Shown here: piece after piece, positions 21,295 to 34,552 of the stretch | Layout of the letters: every line of letters begins with the position of its first letter | How positions within the stretch are numbered: position 1 is the first letter of the stretch | Assembly (NCBI GenBank): GCA_000226015.1 | Contig: JH153885.1 | Span: 210,970-259,032, forward strand | DNA: 48,063 nt | DNA from: Mnemiopsis leidyi | Lineage: Eukaryota > Ctenophora > Tentaculata > Lobata > Bolinopsidae | Reading direction: 5' to 3' | Program-made: the position numbers and the translations under genes | Notes under the pieces: generated by a model | Database searches by the model: none | Seen by the model: only the letters and a program-made list of their open reading frames with translations | What the model was told of the DNA's origin: nothing

Positions 21295-24200
21295 CTAAAC
21301 CGAATGAGGTGGCATTGGACTAGTTTTATTTTTAGGAGGTACCAAAACTCGACACAAACGTTTAGGAAGTTTGTGGCTGGGAGTACTTCTTAGTTCTAGA
21401 TCCGTGGTGGAAGTAGGATTGCTCGAAATTTCTGTTATCGAGAATTCAACTCTGCCCTCTTGTTCGGCCTGAAATAAAACGAAAGGTAAAACTCAGTTTA
21501 AACTCGAACAGTAAACATAAGAAATAACTAGAAAAATCGCAAAAATTGTGCCTATGCGCTTAAATAATGTAATTGTGGTATCTAAAATGTTTAGGTATTT
21601 AGGTATTTGTATAAAGATAGAATTCCTATTTAACCGTCCGACTTTTAAATACACGCTTAACACTTTGTTAAAGTGTTCCACATCTTACATTATATTTCCA
21701 GTAAGAATGTTGCGCTCGTTCATCTTTAGGCCTGCGATAGTAATCCCAAGTAGTCCAGCCGTGCCACAGAAGATACAGATGGAGTCGACACAAGTTGGAC
21801 ACAAGAATAAATACCACAACTGTTAACACCAAGTAGACAACAAGTAGTGATATGACTGTAGCGCTGGACACATCGTACCCAAATATTGTGGGGTTTGCAC
21901 GACCTGCAATAGAACAAGTTAATCATGGTAGTGACCGTATTTGTACCTGTTTATACAATGTTCAGATAACTCTTAAGAGTTGACAGTTTGAATTGCTATA
22001 TGCTGAGCTGTTGACACAGACAAATATTGTTTCAAACAATTGCATCGTACACTTAGCACTTGGGATTTTAAAGTTCGAAGTTTCAACACGAGTCCTAAAT
22101 CTCGAATTTGAAGTAAGACAGGGTATTGATAACTAAAACGTATGAATTATTTATTGTTAGCATAACAATCATTCATGGATCTTGTAGCATGAACGAGAAA
22201 ATGGCTTGGCACGTGCTAAATAAGGCGCGCGGTGTCTGATATTTTGTCACACTGCAAAATAGCAGTAAGGACTCAAATCTAAATATTCGCCTTCGCGCGT
22301 TCCGTAAAGTAGTCAAGTTTTTGTTGCTACGGCGCGTTACCATTGAAAACAATGTTCAGATCAGAAGGTTTCGAAAAATGTACCTATTTGTGCGTATCTC
22401 ATTCTCCTAAATTGCAATCAACTCAATTAACCGTGTATTATCGAGTTAAAGTAACTTTACGGTAATTAATAATCTTCAGACTTCTCTAGTTTGATGATGC
22501 TGGCATTTCTATCTATTATCCATTATCCATCTATCTGACGGTCTGATGTTCTGCTGCGTGTAGAGCTACCAGTCAAAGTGGTCAATGGGCGGAGTAATTA
22601 CTGAACACTTGATCAGGACACAGATTAACATGACGTATGCAACTGCGCGCGAATGTAAAACGAATTAAGGACATTAACCAAATCCTACCTAGGCTGGCGA
22701 AGAAGTGTTTTTCTTTGAAACAGAAGTGGTAGAGAATGTAGATGATATTTGCAATCACTATCAGGCAGAACGCAGTAGCGCAGAGTAGTAACGATATGTA
22801 GTATCTGAAATCTGAAATGTTGAACTTTCAACTATTCTACTAAAACTTTTGGTACTTTGTTAAGGTTTTCTTACAAAATATTGTCATGTCACGAGGCTTA
22901 TTGAAAGATTTGATGTCCTAAAAGTCAGTACGTAAAACTTCTTAATTGCTCAACCTCCTAAAATTAGGTTCTTTTTTATAGAAACAGTTCATCAGAGGAT
23001 ACATGTATTTAAATATTCTCGAATTCGGAGAAAATTTTTATAAACGTTCATTTTCATATTTCACTTCATACCAAATATAGGTTGAATTATATATATACTA
23101 GCATTCTAGTTTACATGCTGAGTCCAAATTAACCTCAGATAAGAAAACACTCAATTATCAATTGATTCAGCAGCAAAGGCTGGCACAAAGTGTCAGTGTG
23201 CAGATTGAACATGGTTGGAATTGAAGATTCTAAAAGTCGACTGATGGGTAGGATTTCACTTGTGTCCTGTGTTGCCGTGCAATAATGAGATAATAGAAGA
23301 GAATATGACGAAGTTTATATGATTTTTAGTTATTATCAAGAGAATTCGAGGAATCTTGGCGATCGATCGTACAGAAGTTTAGAACTGGTGTTCTGCAACC
23401 CCACTTAATTTCTAATCTTATACGCGAGGTCGCCTGAATGTGATCAGAACAGCAACTTGGCCGTCCCTGTTTAATTGAAAATCAAATTATCCCCTTATCT
23501 TCTTATTAAATCATCCTAAAATTTGGGACTGAGGAAAATACCAGCGCTGGATTGATCGTTTCCTTATCATGTGCTATAGGTTTGTTAAGTCCGCTGTAGA
23601 ACGGGACATTTCTTTGTTGTCTTTTTACTTTATCATGCGTTTCATAAACTACAGATGGTACATTGACGATCTTGTTTTTCTTAACTTATTATCATAAAAA
23701 ACATGATTTAATTACTCGAGTTGATAAGTTCGTAACTAAGTATTAAACATCAGTCATTCATTCTGAAAGCTACTGAACCACTTGAACAGATGTCAGAACT
23801 TGAAGAACTAGCTGAATTTTGTAATCATTAATTCATTAAATCATCCACTGCTTGCTGAATTGTTTAGACTATTTGATTGTCTGTCATCGCATTACCACAA
23901 ACAAACGTATATAATTGTTTGCAGCACTAACGGTCCCAAGCACGCAGCACCAGCGGTTCCAAGAGCAGATGGGGCCTACTAGATTATACATGTGAATATT
24001 GACTAGTTCATTATGAATATTACTTAAGTATGCCCATAATTACTACATTCTAACTGTAGCAAAGGTCAGATTATGAATGTAGGTAAGGTTTGCTCATAGA
24101 AATCTGGGCTAACATAAGAATGATATTTCGTAAGAGTCAGACTTAGTGCCCATTCTAATATATATATATATATATACATATCATACATATGTATATATAT

Positions 24201-27200
24201 ACATACACACACAAACAAACATAATACTCTAATTATTCCATACTTCTACTAAGCTGTTACCTATTTAGTTATTCATAGGGCGTGTGAACACTTCACCTGA
24301 CTCTTGTGATGAAAACATATTCTTGAGTCAGTTGCTGTGTATGTGTATCTGCCTGTGTTTGTGTCTGAGTCAGTGTCTATGACTGTGGCTGTGTGTGTGT
24401 TTGTGTCTGTTTCCATGTCCGTGTGTGTGTTTGTGTCCGTGTGTGTGTTTGTGTCTGTTTCCATGTTTGTGTCCATGTCTGTGTCTGTGTCTCTTTCTCC
24501 TTCTTACATAACGATTTAACTAACAAACCCCCCCAACAAGGATGAGGAAACTGATCCTGCTAGCCTGTCTGCTCCAACTAAGCACTACCTGCTCCTGCTA
24601 CAGACCTATGGGGAGCGACCCCTACGAAGAAGAACCTAGAGCAAGTGTCCTAGAAGTCAAGATAAACCGGGTAACAAAACGTCCGACAGCCAGCAGTAAC
24701 CCCTACCAAATCTCGTCCCCCTGGGCTAACCACGGGTCCCACTACAGAGCCTTTATTGAAGTTAGCGCGGTGGTGACGCGCGTACACCGGGACGCAGGGA
24801 GGAACTTCTCGGTGGGGGACACGATAAGGCTGAGCAGCAGGATGAGTGATGCGCAGTGTGGGGTGGGGGGCTTCCTCAGAGTGGGGGAAACTCTCGTCTT
24901 TAGAACCTACAAGAAGAGGTCAAAGGAACTGCAGTTGTGTGAGTATTTGGAGTTCAACCTGGAGAGACTCATGTCAAGTGGGTAAGTAACCATGGTCACG
25001 TGATCAAATTGCCATGGAAACGAGGGACTGGAGAAGGGTATGGGACTGGTGTACAGAGCAAGCTCAGGGAATTGGAAGTAGACAAATTTACGATTTGCGG
25101 AGTTCTGAGACTTGAGAAAACAATAAAATTAGCTGATAAGAAATACTTGAATTTCATGATTCATGTCTGGATAAATAAATAAAAATTATAATGGAGATGG
25201 ATTACAAAGAGATTGGTAAGGCATTAAATTGCTCATTGTTATATCTAAGTAATTAAGTGATAATACAAGTCAATGTGTTAATATTTGATTGCCTGATTGG
25301 GATCAGCGATAAGCGTTTATTTCAAAATTAATTTTTCAATTACAAAAAAACCGTTGCTATGCTTGATATCTTGATAACCATTTCTTTTTCTATTGAGAAG
25401 ATCCTTTATTCTGTGTTCTCTAATGCCTAATGTAATCACGATTATAAGTAGGTAAGATGTAAAAGACTTGCACCAATCACCCTAACTTTAGCTTTGAACA
25501 AGCAATGTCTTTGAGGAAGTCCAAAGACTTCAAAATGATATAACTCTCTATCATGACGCTCTATAAAATGAAATGAACCCCAAAATATCGAAATAATGTG
25601 ATTGCATTGAAACTTCTATGACATTTTTATGATAGATTATGTATACCTTAGTATTTTGGAAATTGGGGGAGTTTGTGTGTGTGTATGTTAGTGTATGTAT
25701 GTGGGTGTGTCGCGTGTGCGTGCGTACGTGCATGCATGCGTGTGTCTCCTAGTTTAGTTCAAGAAATCCTAATTCAAAATATTGGGCGCAATACAAATCT
25801 ATTGAGAAAATGAAATCGTCATTGTTGGGTTACAATAAAAGAATAAAGTCCAAACTCGGTCGACATACTGGATGTCTGGATGTCGTTGTTGGATAAGTAA
25901 ATAGTTGTTATACCTCGAGATCGAACGCGTAGTGTATTACCATGTGTATACGTATGTGGTCGGTTAAGTATGTTGGTGAAGTGTCACCAAGAATCCCAGT
26001 ACTCACATGTAATTATGTCGTCCTACACAGTTGTTGATATAGTCACAGTGATGGTCGAACCTCAGAATACACTTGTTGCATTGTGGACAGTGTCTGCTGG
26101 ATGTGTCCCTGAAATTGTGGAACCGTTATAACGCGTTGCCCATAACGCGTTGCCTATAACGCGATACCCATAACGCATTACCTATAACGCGTTACCTATA
26201 ACGCGGTGCTTATAACTGTCGGTAGTGTCGGTAGAATGTTTCCCGTCCAACGCCCTATGGCTTCGCATCGATAGTGTAAACGATTGTGGGGTGGTTTGAA
26301 AATGTGTATATACTTGAGTTTTTTGTCGTGTGTACGCGCGTGCTCCTTTATAAGATTTACCGGGTTAACAATTTGTAGTACTAGTAAGATCATCATTGCA
26401 AACATGGGAGCAGGGCAAATTGTTTTTAACAAAGCGGCTACCGTAAATTGAAACTGTAACAATATATTATAAATTCAACGCTGTAGCAACTTAGGAATGT
26501 TTTAACTTACACAGTAGTTGTACAAATCTGGCAATAGTTATCCACTGTTATGACATGTCCCTGCTTGGCTCGGTCAAAGGGCGGTTTCTGGCTACCTGCG
26601 GAATAAGAGTTAGATCTGAATAAGTACAGTAACATTATCATAACATTATCATATAATCAGCAATTGATGTATTTTCGTACAAAAACTATCGAAAAGATTT
26701 CACTGCGGTGACTGGTCTATGAAAAATTACTATCTTCAATTAAAGCAACGTTTCAAGTGTGTCACATACCGTATGTAGACTTGGGATCTTTAGTCAAACT
26801 CTTATCTGCCGGGTCAGACAAAGTACAAATAGTTTTAGTGATCACAGTACCGCCACAAAATACCGAGGATATCTGATTATATTGGTCAAGGAAAATGTCT
26901 ACATATTGAGTTAAAACTTTTGTATAGGAAATGTCCACAGAATATTTATGTCTTGGTCTTAAACCGGTTTAATCTTGAGAGTAAAGCAATATAAATCTGG
27001 TTAAATAGAATGTTCTTGTCCGTTAAAAAATTGTGTGTTGCTATTTTTAGAAAATTACAAGAAAAACGGTTGGAGTAAGATATTTTACTTGATCTGAATT
27101 GTCCACTTGCATGGTAGATACTTTGGTATCAAACCAAAGAAAGGCTGTTTATATAGGAGGATAGATCCGAATACAGCGGCTTAAGATCAGTAAAAAGCAC

Positions 27201-30200
27201 TGTAAGTCCCATCATTATAATCAACATGTGAAAGTTGATAAACAAGATGAAAGTTGTAACGCTGCACATTACTGGGAAAGTGGATGATATCATTGGTTGA
27301 TTGAGCAGACTGGTAAAACTCAAATAAGTTCAGTGCTATTAGAATATTAAATTTTGATAAACTTTGTAGTTTGTATGTTCATCGGACAAGCCAAATGTCC
27401 AAGTTAAGCTTCAAACTTTTAAACAACAACAACTCAGCCAATCACTGAGCGATGTCTATAATTTGATCGCCAATATCTAAAGAACAAATTATGCCGGGGT
27501 AACTTCCTATTGGTTAAGCCGAAAACTTCTCCAAGATTTGTTCCGGAGAAGCCACAGCAACGTGTCAGCCAGAAATTAACGAACTGAAGATTGCCGTATT
27601 CACAGGTATTGACAAGTATTGTCAGGTATTGACAGGAAGCAATATTTACCGTCAGAAACTATCACAATAACTAAATAAATAATTTTAAGGATTAGAAGGC
27701 ACCCTGAGGACGGCAATCTAATTCACATCTGAAAATCATTGATTGTGGACAGCTGCCACAACAACACAATTATGTAGCTAGGTAGGAATTCCACAGAAAC
27801 TCCAGGTCTAAATAGCTTCCCTGTGAATCAGTGGTCTATACTAACTGGTCTTCACAACTAGAAAGAACGGTTCCAGTTTACTCTAGGTGCTACTCAATAT
27901 CATTTTAATTATACCTGGGTTTAAAGTTTGTCTAAAGTGAAATCATCACTTAATGTATAATAAAACTTTTTATGTTCTGCTCCTGCCAAAAAACAGGTAA
28001 CCCTAACTCACAACCATGACCACAGTGAGTTTAATAAAACGTGTGCACTGTTCAATACGACCACTTCGCAGGAAAAACTTTGTCTTATTCAAACAAAACA
28101 TTTACTCAATCGAAATGGCAAATTGAATTTGCAAAAGCTGGAGTCCCTAGCCCGATTGGCACAGCGAGCTAGAGCTAAAACTTCTAGATCAATCAATCAC
28201 CCTCACCTCTACCGAGTTGGAGCTCCCGCCTACCTGTCAGCCGACCCAACAATACTTAAACTAGTAACTTTAATTGTAACATTTAATTGTTTGCCAAGCA
28301 CCGGTCACTCTCAAATCTAACGATAAGCAGTGCCCTTCGGCACTTGTCTCACTGCCTCAAGCAACCACATGAATAGAATCTATCTTGATATCATATATGT
28401 AAATTGTGCCGTAAAATTTAATAAATTGTTTTACTTAATAAATTGTTTTACTAATTGTAATCAATCCGATCTGGATGGAATAAATTGATTGGGTGCAGTT
28501 GTCGTTTCTAATCAACGAGATTTTGTGATTGGGTTTGATACGTCATTCTCTCATGGTACTCTGTCATAGATTTTGTGTAACTGGGCGCAGTTGTCCAACA
28601 GTCTAGAGCAATCTCTTTAAATATCATACGTTTAAAATCGTTAAATTTGACACACCCATACCCATTAATGAACTCTCCCTATAACGGCTATCTGACACTG
28701 TTTTACTGACAAGTAAGTATTAATAAGGGGTCCCCTTGTCGAATTTAACGGGGCTCAAAAATCAAAAAAATTACGCCTTACCCGCCTCTCGTAATTTGAA
28801 TGAGCCCCCATAAAAATATTTGAAAAATGCAAGCCTGATAAGAGTTGCCTGATAACACCAAGGTCAACAAGAAATTCTTCTCTGAATGCATCATCTGCTT
28901 TCCATACAAAAACTGAGGAATCCCCTCTATTGGGAACAATCTTATTTTACTAACTCAAGCACCTCTCTCAACAAGTGTGTGCAAAAAATAATAAATACTA
29001 ATAATAAATCTTAGTATTAAAATTGCAATTATTAAATTACAATTATTTTCAAGACGCTTAATAGGTGTCACCGGTCCTTGAATAAACAAATTCGCGGTCT
29101 TTCTTTGCAAGCTCGCCCTCAACTTTCCACCTATTATAAGTATATATCAGCCAGTAAACTTACAAAATACTAAAATATAAAGATATCACGTTACAAAATA
29201 TACAAAATAACATAACAAAGTTTTTGTAATACTTTTTGTAGTATCGATAAGCCAACAACGCGCTATGTCAATTTTAGTTCTTACTAACAGTTTTATGTAT
29301 GTATTATTATAGCTAGAGTAAAGATTACGCCAAATTAAATAACACAACCTTAAGATCGAACAATGATCTCATTCATTCATTCAAAAAAACTGCTTTGAGT
29401 TTACGTTCAATAATCGAAGTAGGAAAATTTTGTAGTATTGACGTAAATAAAATTCTTGAGAACTTAGTAGATCACCGACCAAATAGCCAAATTATTTTGC
29501 GCATTACATCATCTAAAATAACGAAGATCCACCTGGAACGATTTTGAGATCTGTCAGACTTAGATAATCGAGAAGCTAGATCTACTAGTGGCAACCAGGA
29601 CAGTGGACTATTGTCCCTTACAGGATCTCGGTCTTAAAAGTTTACTCTGACAATTATTCTGAAATCTGATTTTAACAATTTTCAGAGGCAATTTTTTCCG
29701 TCCGAAGCGTGTGTTGACATTTCAGTAACAATAGCAGAGAAAAAATTCGGTAATGTCCAGGTTCACCCACAATAAATCATATCTATCATTTTATACAACC
29801 AACAACCACTTAGAATTTAGACCTCAATCATCCAATTCTTTAAACTTATCATTGACAAGTAGTGATTACACTCAACGATAAGCATAGCTATCAACAAAGC
29901 GGAGACAAAGCTACATCACGTGTGTAATAACTTCAACTAGCAAAGCAGTTATAACGCATATTGATTTGCTCATGCTTGCTAGACAATAGCTTGATAAGTG
30001 TTAATTATAGAGAACATTAAGTAGACGGAGCAGTAGATCGCGATGATTTTAACATTTTATATTTCGTAGAGGAGATATTCGTGCCAAATATTAGATCGGT
30101 TATTTACCGGGAGACATTGCTCGCTTTAGATTTGTTATGCCAAGAGGAACATGCTAGATCTTAAAGATCGATAAAACACATGATCCGATTTTAACGTTTT

Positions 30201-33144
30201 ACTAATTTTTACTGACTTCTTCAGACTCCCAGACAAACATTTCCTTAAAGCGTATGAACTATGTACAGAACTATGACAATAGATCATCTGTTAGTACTAA
30301 AACGTCGTTCAAACCTTACGCTATCTGTAAAGTAGTCTATCTGTAAAGTATTCTATCTGTAAAGTAGTCTATCTGTAAAGTAGTCTATCTGTAGAGTAGT
30401 TTATCTGTAAAGTAGTCTATCTGTAAAGTAGTTTATCTGAAAAGTAGTTTATCTGTAAAGTAGTTTATCTGTAAAGTATTCTATCTGTAAAGTAGTCTAT
30501 CTGTAAAGTAGCCTATCTGTAAAGTAGTCTATCTGAAAAGTAGTTTATCTGAAAAGTAGTCTATCTGTAAAGTAGTCTATCTGTAAAGTAGTCTATCTGT
30601 AAAGTAGTCTATCTGTAAAGTAGTCTATCTGTAAAGTAGTCTATCTGTAAAGTAGTATATCTGTAAAGTAGTCTATCTGTAAAGTAGTCTATCTGTATAG
30701 TATTCTATCTGTAAAGTAGCACATAAAAAAGGATACAGTTAACGTGAGGTAGAAGAAAGCTCCGTAGGTGTATTGTACAATCAGTACAAAATGTATCGCT
30801 GAAAACGAGATCAGCACTGCAATCGCCAACACCTGAAATATTTCGTGTCAGTATCAGTGGGGGGAGTCAGACTTCATTGCATCACGTGGCAACTTTATGT
30901 AATTGTAATTCACTGACATTTCATTTGTCACGTGATTTACAAAATGTCCTACTCCTTTCCAATAAAGCAATACGAAATCTTAAGTCCTTTACTGCTATGA
31001 ACTTTATGTAATTAATTTATTACTTTGATGATTAGTTTTTGAGATGGCATCTGTAATTTATCAAGGACGAAAACACGATAAATATCGAAATCACGAATCA
31101 ACTCCGGATTGTAATAAAAACTAGTTAAAGACAAAATATGTTAGAAAATGTAAATGAAACTTTTTCAACATTGAGAGGAACTTTGAGAATTAAGCCTCTT
31201 ATTTTAAAACTTACTTGCAAAATGTTGGTAGGCCATGTTAGTCCATTTTTCCGGTCGATCCTTTTTAAACACATTATGCTTAGCTGTAATATTACAAATA
31301 AGTGTTATAAAGGTCAACATGATCGTGTTTCAACATAGTGTTATATAGCGATATAAAGTGATATATATACTGTTATATAATGTTACATAATGTTATAATG
31401 TTTAGCATCGTGTTACAAAACCACAAACAAAAATGAAAAATGTCAGAAAATCGTTAACACATCACATTGAAACATGACAATCTAATTATTCTACAACGAA
31501 ATAACGCTAGATAATGATAGATCAAGGCGCTAACGGACAGAAAAACTTAGTGTACCGATGTTTTATTAACATAACTGCTACTAGTCCTAGTGGTGGAAGT
31601 ACCTCAAAGTAGTATCACATTTCCTCTGGGACTATATAATGGTAGTGGTATACTATACTACTATAGTTCTATAACTTATTGAACCCTGAGTCGTTGGAAG
31701 CTCGATTTTTCCTTTTCTTTGTCGACCACACTGCAAAAGGCGAAGAATGCTAACATTTTTGAAGATGGTGGACTATAAACGATCCATATATTTAGATACT
31801 TATAAAAGAACCTTTCGAAAGAAGGAAAAGTGAATTATCAAGTAAAACTTCTAGTGACTGGAACTGCCCAAGTCGTGAAGTGCTGCCAAGTGTCGGATAC
31901 GAGTTTAAATAACCACTCCCAAACGAACCGAACGTTAATCCAACACTCGTGGACGGAAAACCCAGTCAATCACGGCATGGAGTGTTAACTGTCAAAAATA
32001 TCGATTAAATCCCCGGATTATTGGAAACCGTCAGCTTAGAGCAAGCAAGGGGAAGTGTTTGATCTCAAGAAAGCGTGACCCCGCAACTAACCTGGATGTA
32101 CAAGGCGACTTTAATTTAATGTATTGAAAGGTCGGACAGTGCGGTGACGCAAAACATTATTGAGACCTAGTTGTCTGGCTGAATTTGGTGCGGAAGCAGA
32201 GCCCGGTTTGTGAAAGATAATGACGCACGTGTAGTTAGATCTTTAACCCTGACAGAAACATTGACCTGACAGAAACTAATCCTGACGTCAATGAGCGCAA
32301 ATTTTATTTTGTATTTCATCTTATGTTTCGATAAAATTCCATCTGAGCAACACTGAAGCAATTAATTAGAAACTGAGTTCGGTCCTTGAAAACCTGTCAC
32401 ATCACCAGTTTTAAAAGAACTTAGTTAATTGGCAACAATGACTTATAAGTACAGTAGTACTGTATTATACATTACTACTGTACTGTATTATATTTGTCTA
32501 GAGAGTGACAAATTAAGACTCATCAAGCACAGTCAGATACGGGCTACACCTCAATACAATGGGGAGTTAAAGTCTAAGTTGGAGTTGCTTTAGCGCTTTC
32601 AACACTCAGCAACAGTAGGAGAATGGTGAGAAAGTTTCTCCGAGAAAACAAGGACTGGGAAGCTCATATCTTGGTGGTTCAGTCCCAAAATCTTTTGAAA
32701 TTTCAGTCATGGCGGCAATTTCGGCCATATGACACTGAAACTGCCGCCTCCCAAGCCTCAGAACTTTGGAACGTCGTGGGTGCGCATCATGGTTTAATCT
32801 GAACCGAAGGGATGTGTCAATTTACTGGTCACGTGGCTCAGAATATTTACAAGTCACGTGTTTTGTTCGCGGCAGTTTGGGTGACTTAAGATCGTCAACA
32901 CGACAATCTTGTAGAATCTAAATAAATAAAACAAAACATAAAACAAAGACGGCAGCAGTCTTACACCTGGAACAAAAGAAGGTCGACTGAACAGGAGCCT
33001 TAAAACGACATAAAGACATAACGACGAAAACAGCTGGGCCATAAACATTGCAATAACCCCATTAGTCAAACTTGACACACCCATAGATAGCAGTACTAGA
33101 GCAGTTTGACGTCTTAAGTCGCGCATTCCGAGATTTTGATGCAC
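21295..33144 (-). CDS. ZDHHC1/11-like protein S-palmitoyltransferase
   Basis: Eight exons, in gene order: 32965-33144, 30737-30832, 26770-26872, 26511-26595, 26007-26108, 22689-22804, 21689-21903 and 21295-21468. All phases agree and give 356 residues. Two N-terminal membrane spans are followed by SDPAD, the DPAD signature of the ZDHHC1/ZDHHC11 branch. The cysteine-rich domain follows, with [13 protein letters not shown] and the catalytic [17 protein letters not shown]. Two more spans come next, and [10 protein letters not shown] replaces the usual TTxE motif. The tail is short and Ser/Thr-rich. The enzyme would transfer palmitate from its own DHHC cysteine to membrane-protein cysteines, at Golgi/ER or endosomal membranes. 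The exon 2 donor (ACT/GTATCC) is weak and abuts a minisatellite. The subfamily call rests on DPAD and the spacing to the DHHC domain. Confidence 0.88.
23000..24541. other. Intronic DNA with simple repeats
   Basis: This is part of the palmitoyltransferase intron between exons 5 and 6. It contains a TA/CA microsatellite at about 24158-24222 and a TGTGTCTG-rich tract at about 24337-24492, ending just before the nested TIMP-like gene. No other coding exon is seen. Confidence 0.5.
24542..25081 (+). CDS. Single-domain TIMP-like (netrin-module) secreted inhibitor
   Basis: Exon 24542-24981 encodes a signal peptide ([16 protein letters not shown]) followed directly by CSC. This Cys-x-Cys mature N-terminus is the zinc-chelating ridge of tissue inhibitors of metalloproteinases. 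An OB-fold-like stretch follows ([27 protein letters not shown]), with later cysteines in DAQCGVGG and LQLCEYLEF. These would pair with the two N-terminal ones. The third disulfide of vertebrate N-TIMP and the whole C-terminal TIMP domain are missing. A GTAAGT donor at 24982 and a GTGTACAG acceptor give a short last exon (25057-25081), for about 154 residues. That 75-base intron is only a suggestion. The gene is nested antisense within a palmitoyltransferase intron. Its role would be extracellular protease inhibition, if the ridge is functional. Confidence 0.65.
25082..26006. other. Intronic DNA with TG microsatellite
   Basis: Downstream of the TIMP-like gene and still inside the palmitoyltransferase intron. 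A GTGTGT/GTATGT tract spans about 25674-25745. No coding exon is convincing. Confidence 0.5.
26127..26216 (+). repeat. 14-bp CpG-rich minisatellite beside exon 5
   Basis: There are six full copies and a partial of YATAACGCGTTRCC, several holding ACGCGT. The array lies in the palmitoyltransferase intron, starting 18 bases from the exon 5 acceptor. It therefore occupies the usual polypyrimidine and branch-point zone. Confidence 0.85.
26873..30320. other. Intron 2 of the palmitoyltransferase gene
   Basis: No additional exon fits. A hydrophobic minus-strand frame at 27129-27323 has no phase-compatible splice sites. A 65-codon plus frame at 28123-28320 is unexplained. A 20-bp duplication (AATAAATTGTTTTACT) lies near 28415-28455. 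Confidence 0.45.
30321..30720 (+). repeat. 25 x 16-bp minisatellite beside exon 2
   Basis: CTATCTGTAAAGTAGT is repeated for exactly 400 bp with no net length change, and only point differences between units. In the gene's own direction each unit reads ACTACTTTACAGATAG. That gives 25 CTTTACAG acceptor-like sequences beginning about 16 bases after the exon 2 end. Confidence 0.95.
30833..32964. other. Intron 1 of the palmitoyltransferase gene
   Basis: No nested gene is supported. A near-palindromic ACAGTAGTACTGTATTATA region lies at about 32450-32495, and a GTTATATA-rich stretch at about 31338-31400. Confidence 0.45.
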
Positions 33145-34552
33145 TTACGCATGACAGAGAAATTAAATGTATAATATATATATATATATATATATAATAT
33201 GTATATATATATATAATTATATTTATAATATGCAGTGACAACTATTTTATTCTGGCAGGTGATTTATTGAATTGCAATTCAAGCCAGTTATATTTATATC
33301 CATTCGCTAATACCAAATTCAATTAAGTTACTTTCAACAGGTAGATTCAAAGGTTGATTTCCTAACGGAAGAAAATGCTAAATTCGAAAACAAATTCGCA
33401 TAAGCCCCCATTTACCTATATATCTATAGGTAAAAGAAAACAATAGCGGGAAACATGATACAGATATTTAAGCATCTCATAGAAAAAAGGACTGAAAATT
33501 ATAGAGGCATTGCTGCAAACATCCGTCAAAGAAAAGCAAGACGTAGCATCATGAGGTTGTCATGGCAACTAAGTTTATACAGGTGCCAAACGAGCTGCCC
33601 CACTCTTGTAATCCTATACCTCTAATACTCAAATAGTGCTGTGAGCTGGGCCTTTTCAGCTGAGCCATGTAAATTATATCAGTTTTATTCGTATCAGGTA
33701 AGGTAAATGCTGGGAGCACCTGGCCTACCAAACTGTATTGTCACCGACAAAGTTCGAAATGAGAGCTCAATGATCTGGTCATGTGACTGAGAATAACAAC
33801 AGAATGATTCGACTCATCTGTTGTAAGTCATTGTTTTCTTGCCCACAATATTAGGGTAGAACTGCATGTTGAAAAAAACCAAAAGCAAGCTCTCGCTTAC
33901 AAACTTTTACAATAAGCACCTGTCATTAGAGAAACTGTTTAGTGACAGTAACACTCCCCTTCAGAAATATATAATGCGATAAAGTAAATTTGGTAAACCT
34001 ATAGTAGTGAGTATTGACACGAGTCTTTTGTTAAAAATAGGGTCAAATTGATACGTGAAAAAACAACGTAATTCATAAAAGGAAAAAAAGGGAGCTTTTT
34101 GCTTTATCAAAGGCCATGCCCATCTGTAATAATCTTAAAATATCATTCAAAGTAATGGAAGAAGAGATACTTTCAGATGAATTAAATCAGTACGTGCCAG
34201 TTACATTTTACAAAAAATCTCTACTCTAGAACACAAGTCATAGCAAGCCACTCAAAGTGCTAAAACACTGCACTATCTCACACTCCCATATCGCCCGGGG
34301 AGATATCTCGATCTCCAGTTTACAAAGATTTTAGCTGAGTTACGACATCGCCCATTACCGGCTGTCCTTTCTTCCACCAAATCAGTGACTCACTCTCTAA
34401 GACACAGGATGTCGGGATATGGTTACACAGTTTGGTGGCAGGAAGGTTGGGAGATCGTACGTTTCGTAGCGTGCTTGAACCATGACTGGACTATGACTGG
34501 TATCATGCACAAATTCTGTTGAACAATTTTGATAGTATATTTTGCTATTTGG
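33145..34552. other. Intergenic, upstream of the palmitoyltransferase gene
   Basis: A TA microsatellite spans about 33170-33222, within 80 bases of the start codon. No gene is seen. Confidence 0.45.

Noticed and set aside
24273..24519. Open frames in the TGTGTCTG tract (Thr/Asp-rich or Val/Ser-rich)
   Set aside because: Simple-repeat translation; no initiation or splice support.
27129..27323. Hydrophobic minus-strand frame that looked like a palmitoyltransferase membrane exon
   Set aside because: Its splice phases do not fit exon 2 or the DPAD exon, whereas the 26770-26872 exon joins both neighbours in phase and completes the second membrane span.
30321..30720. CRISPR array
   Set aside because: The 16-bp units are directly abutting with no spacers, in a eukaryotic intron.
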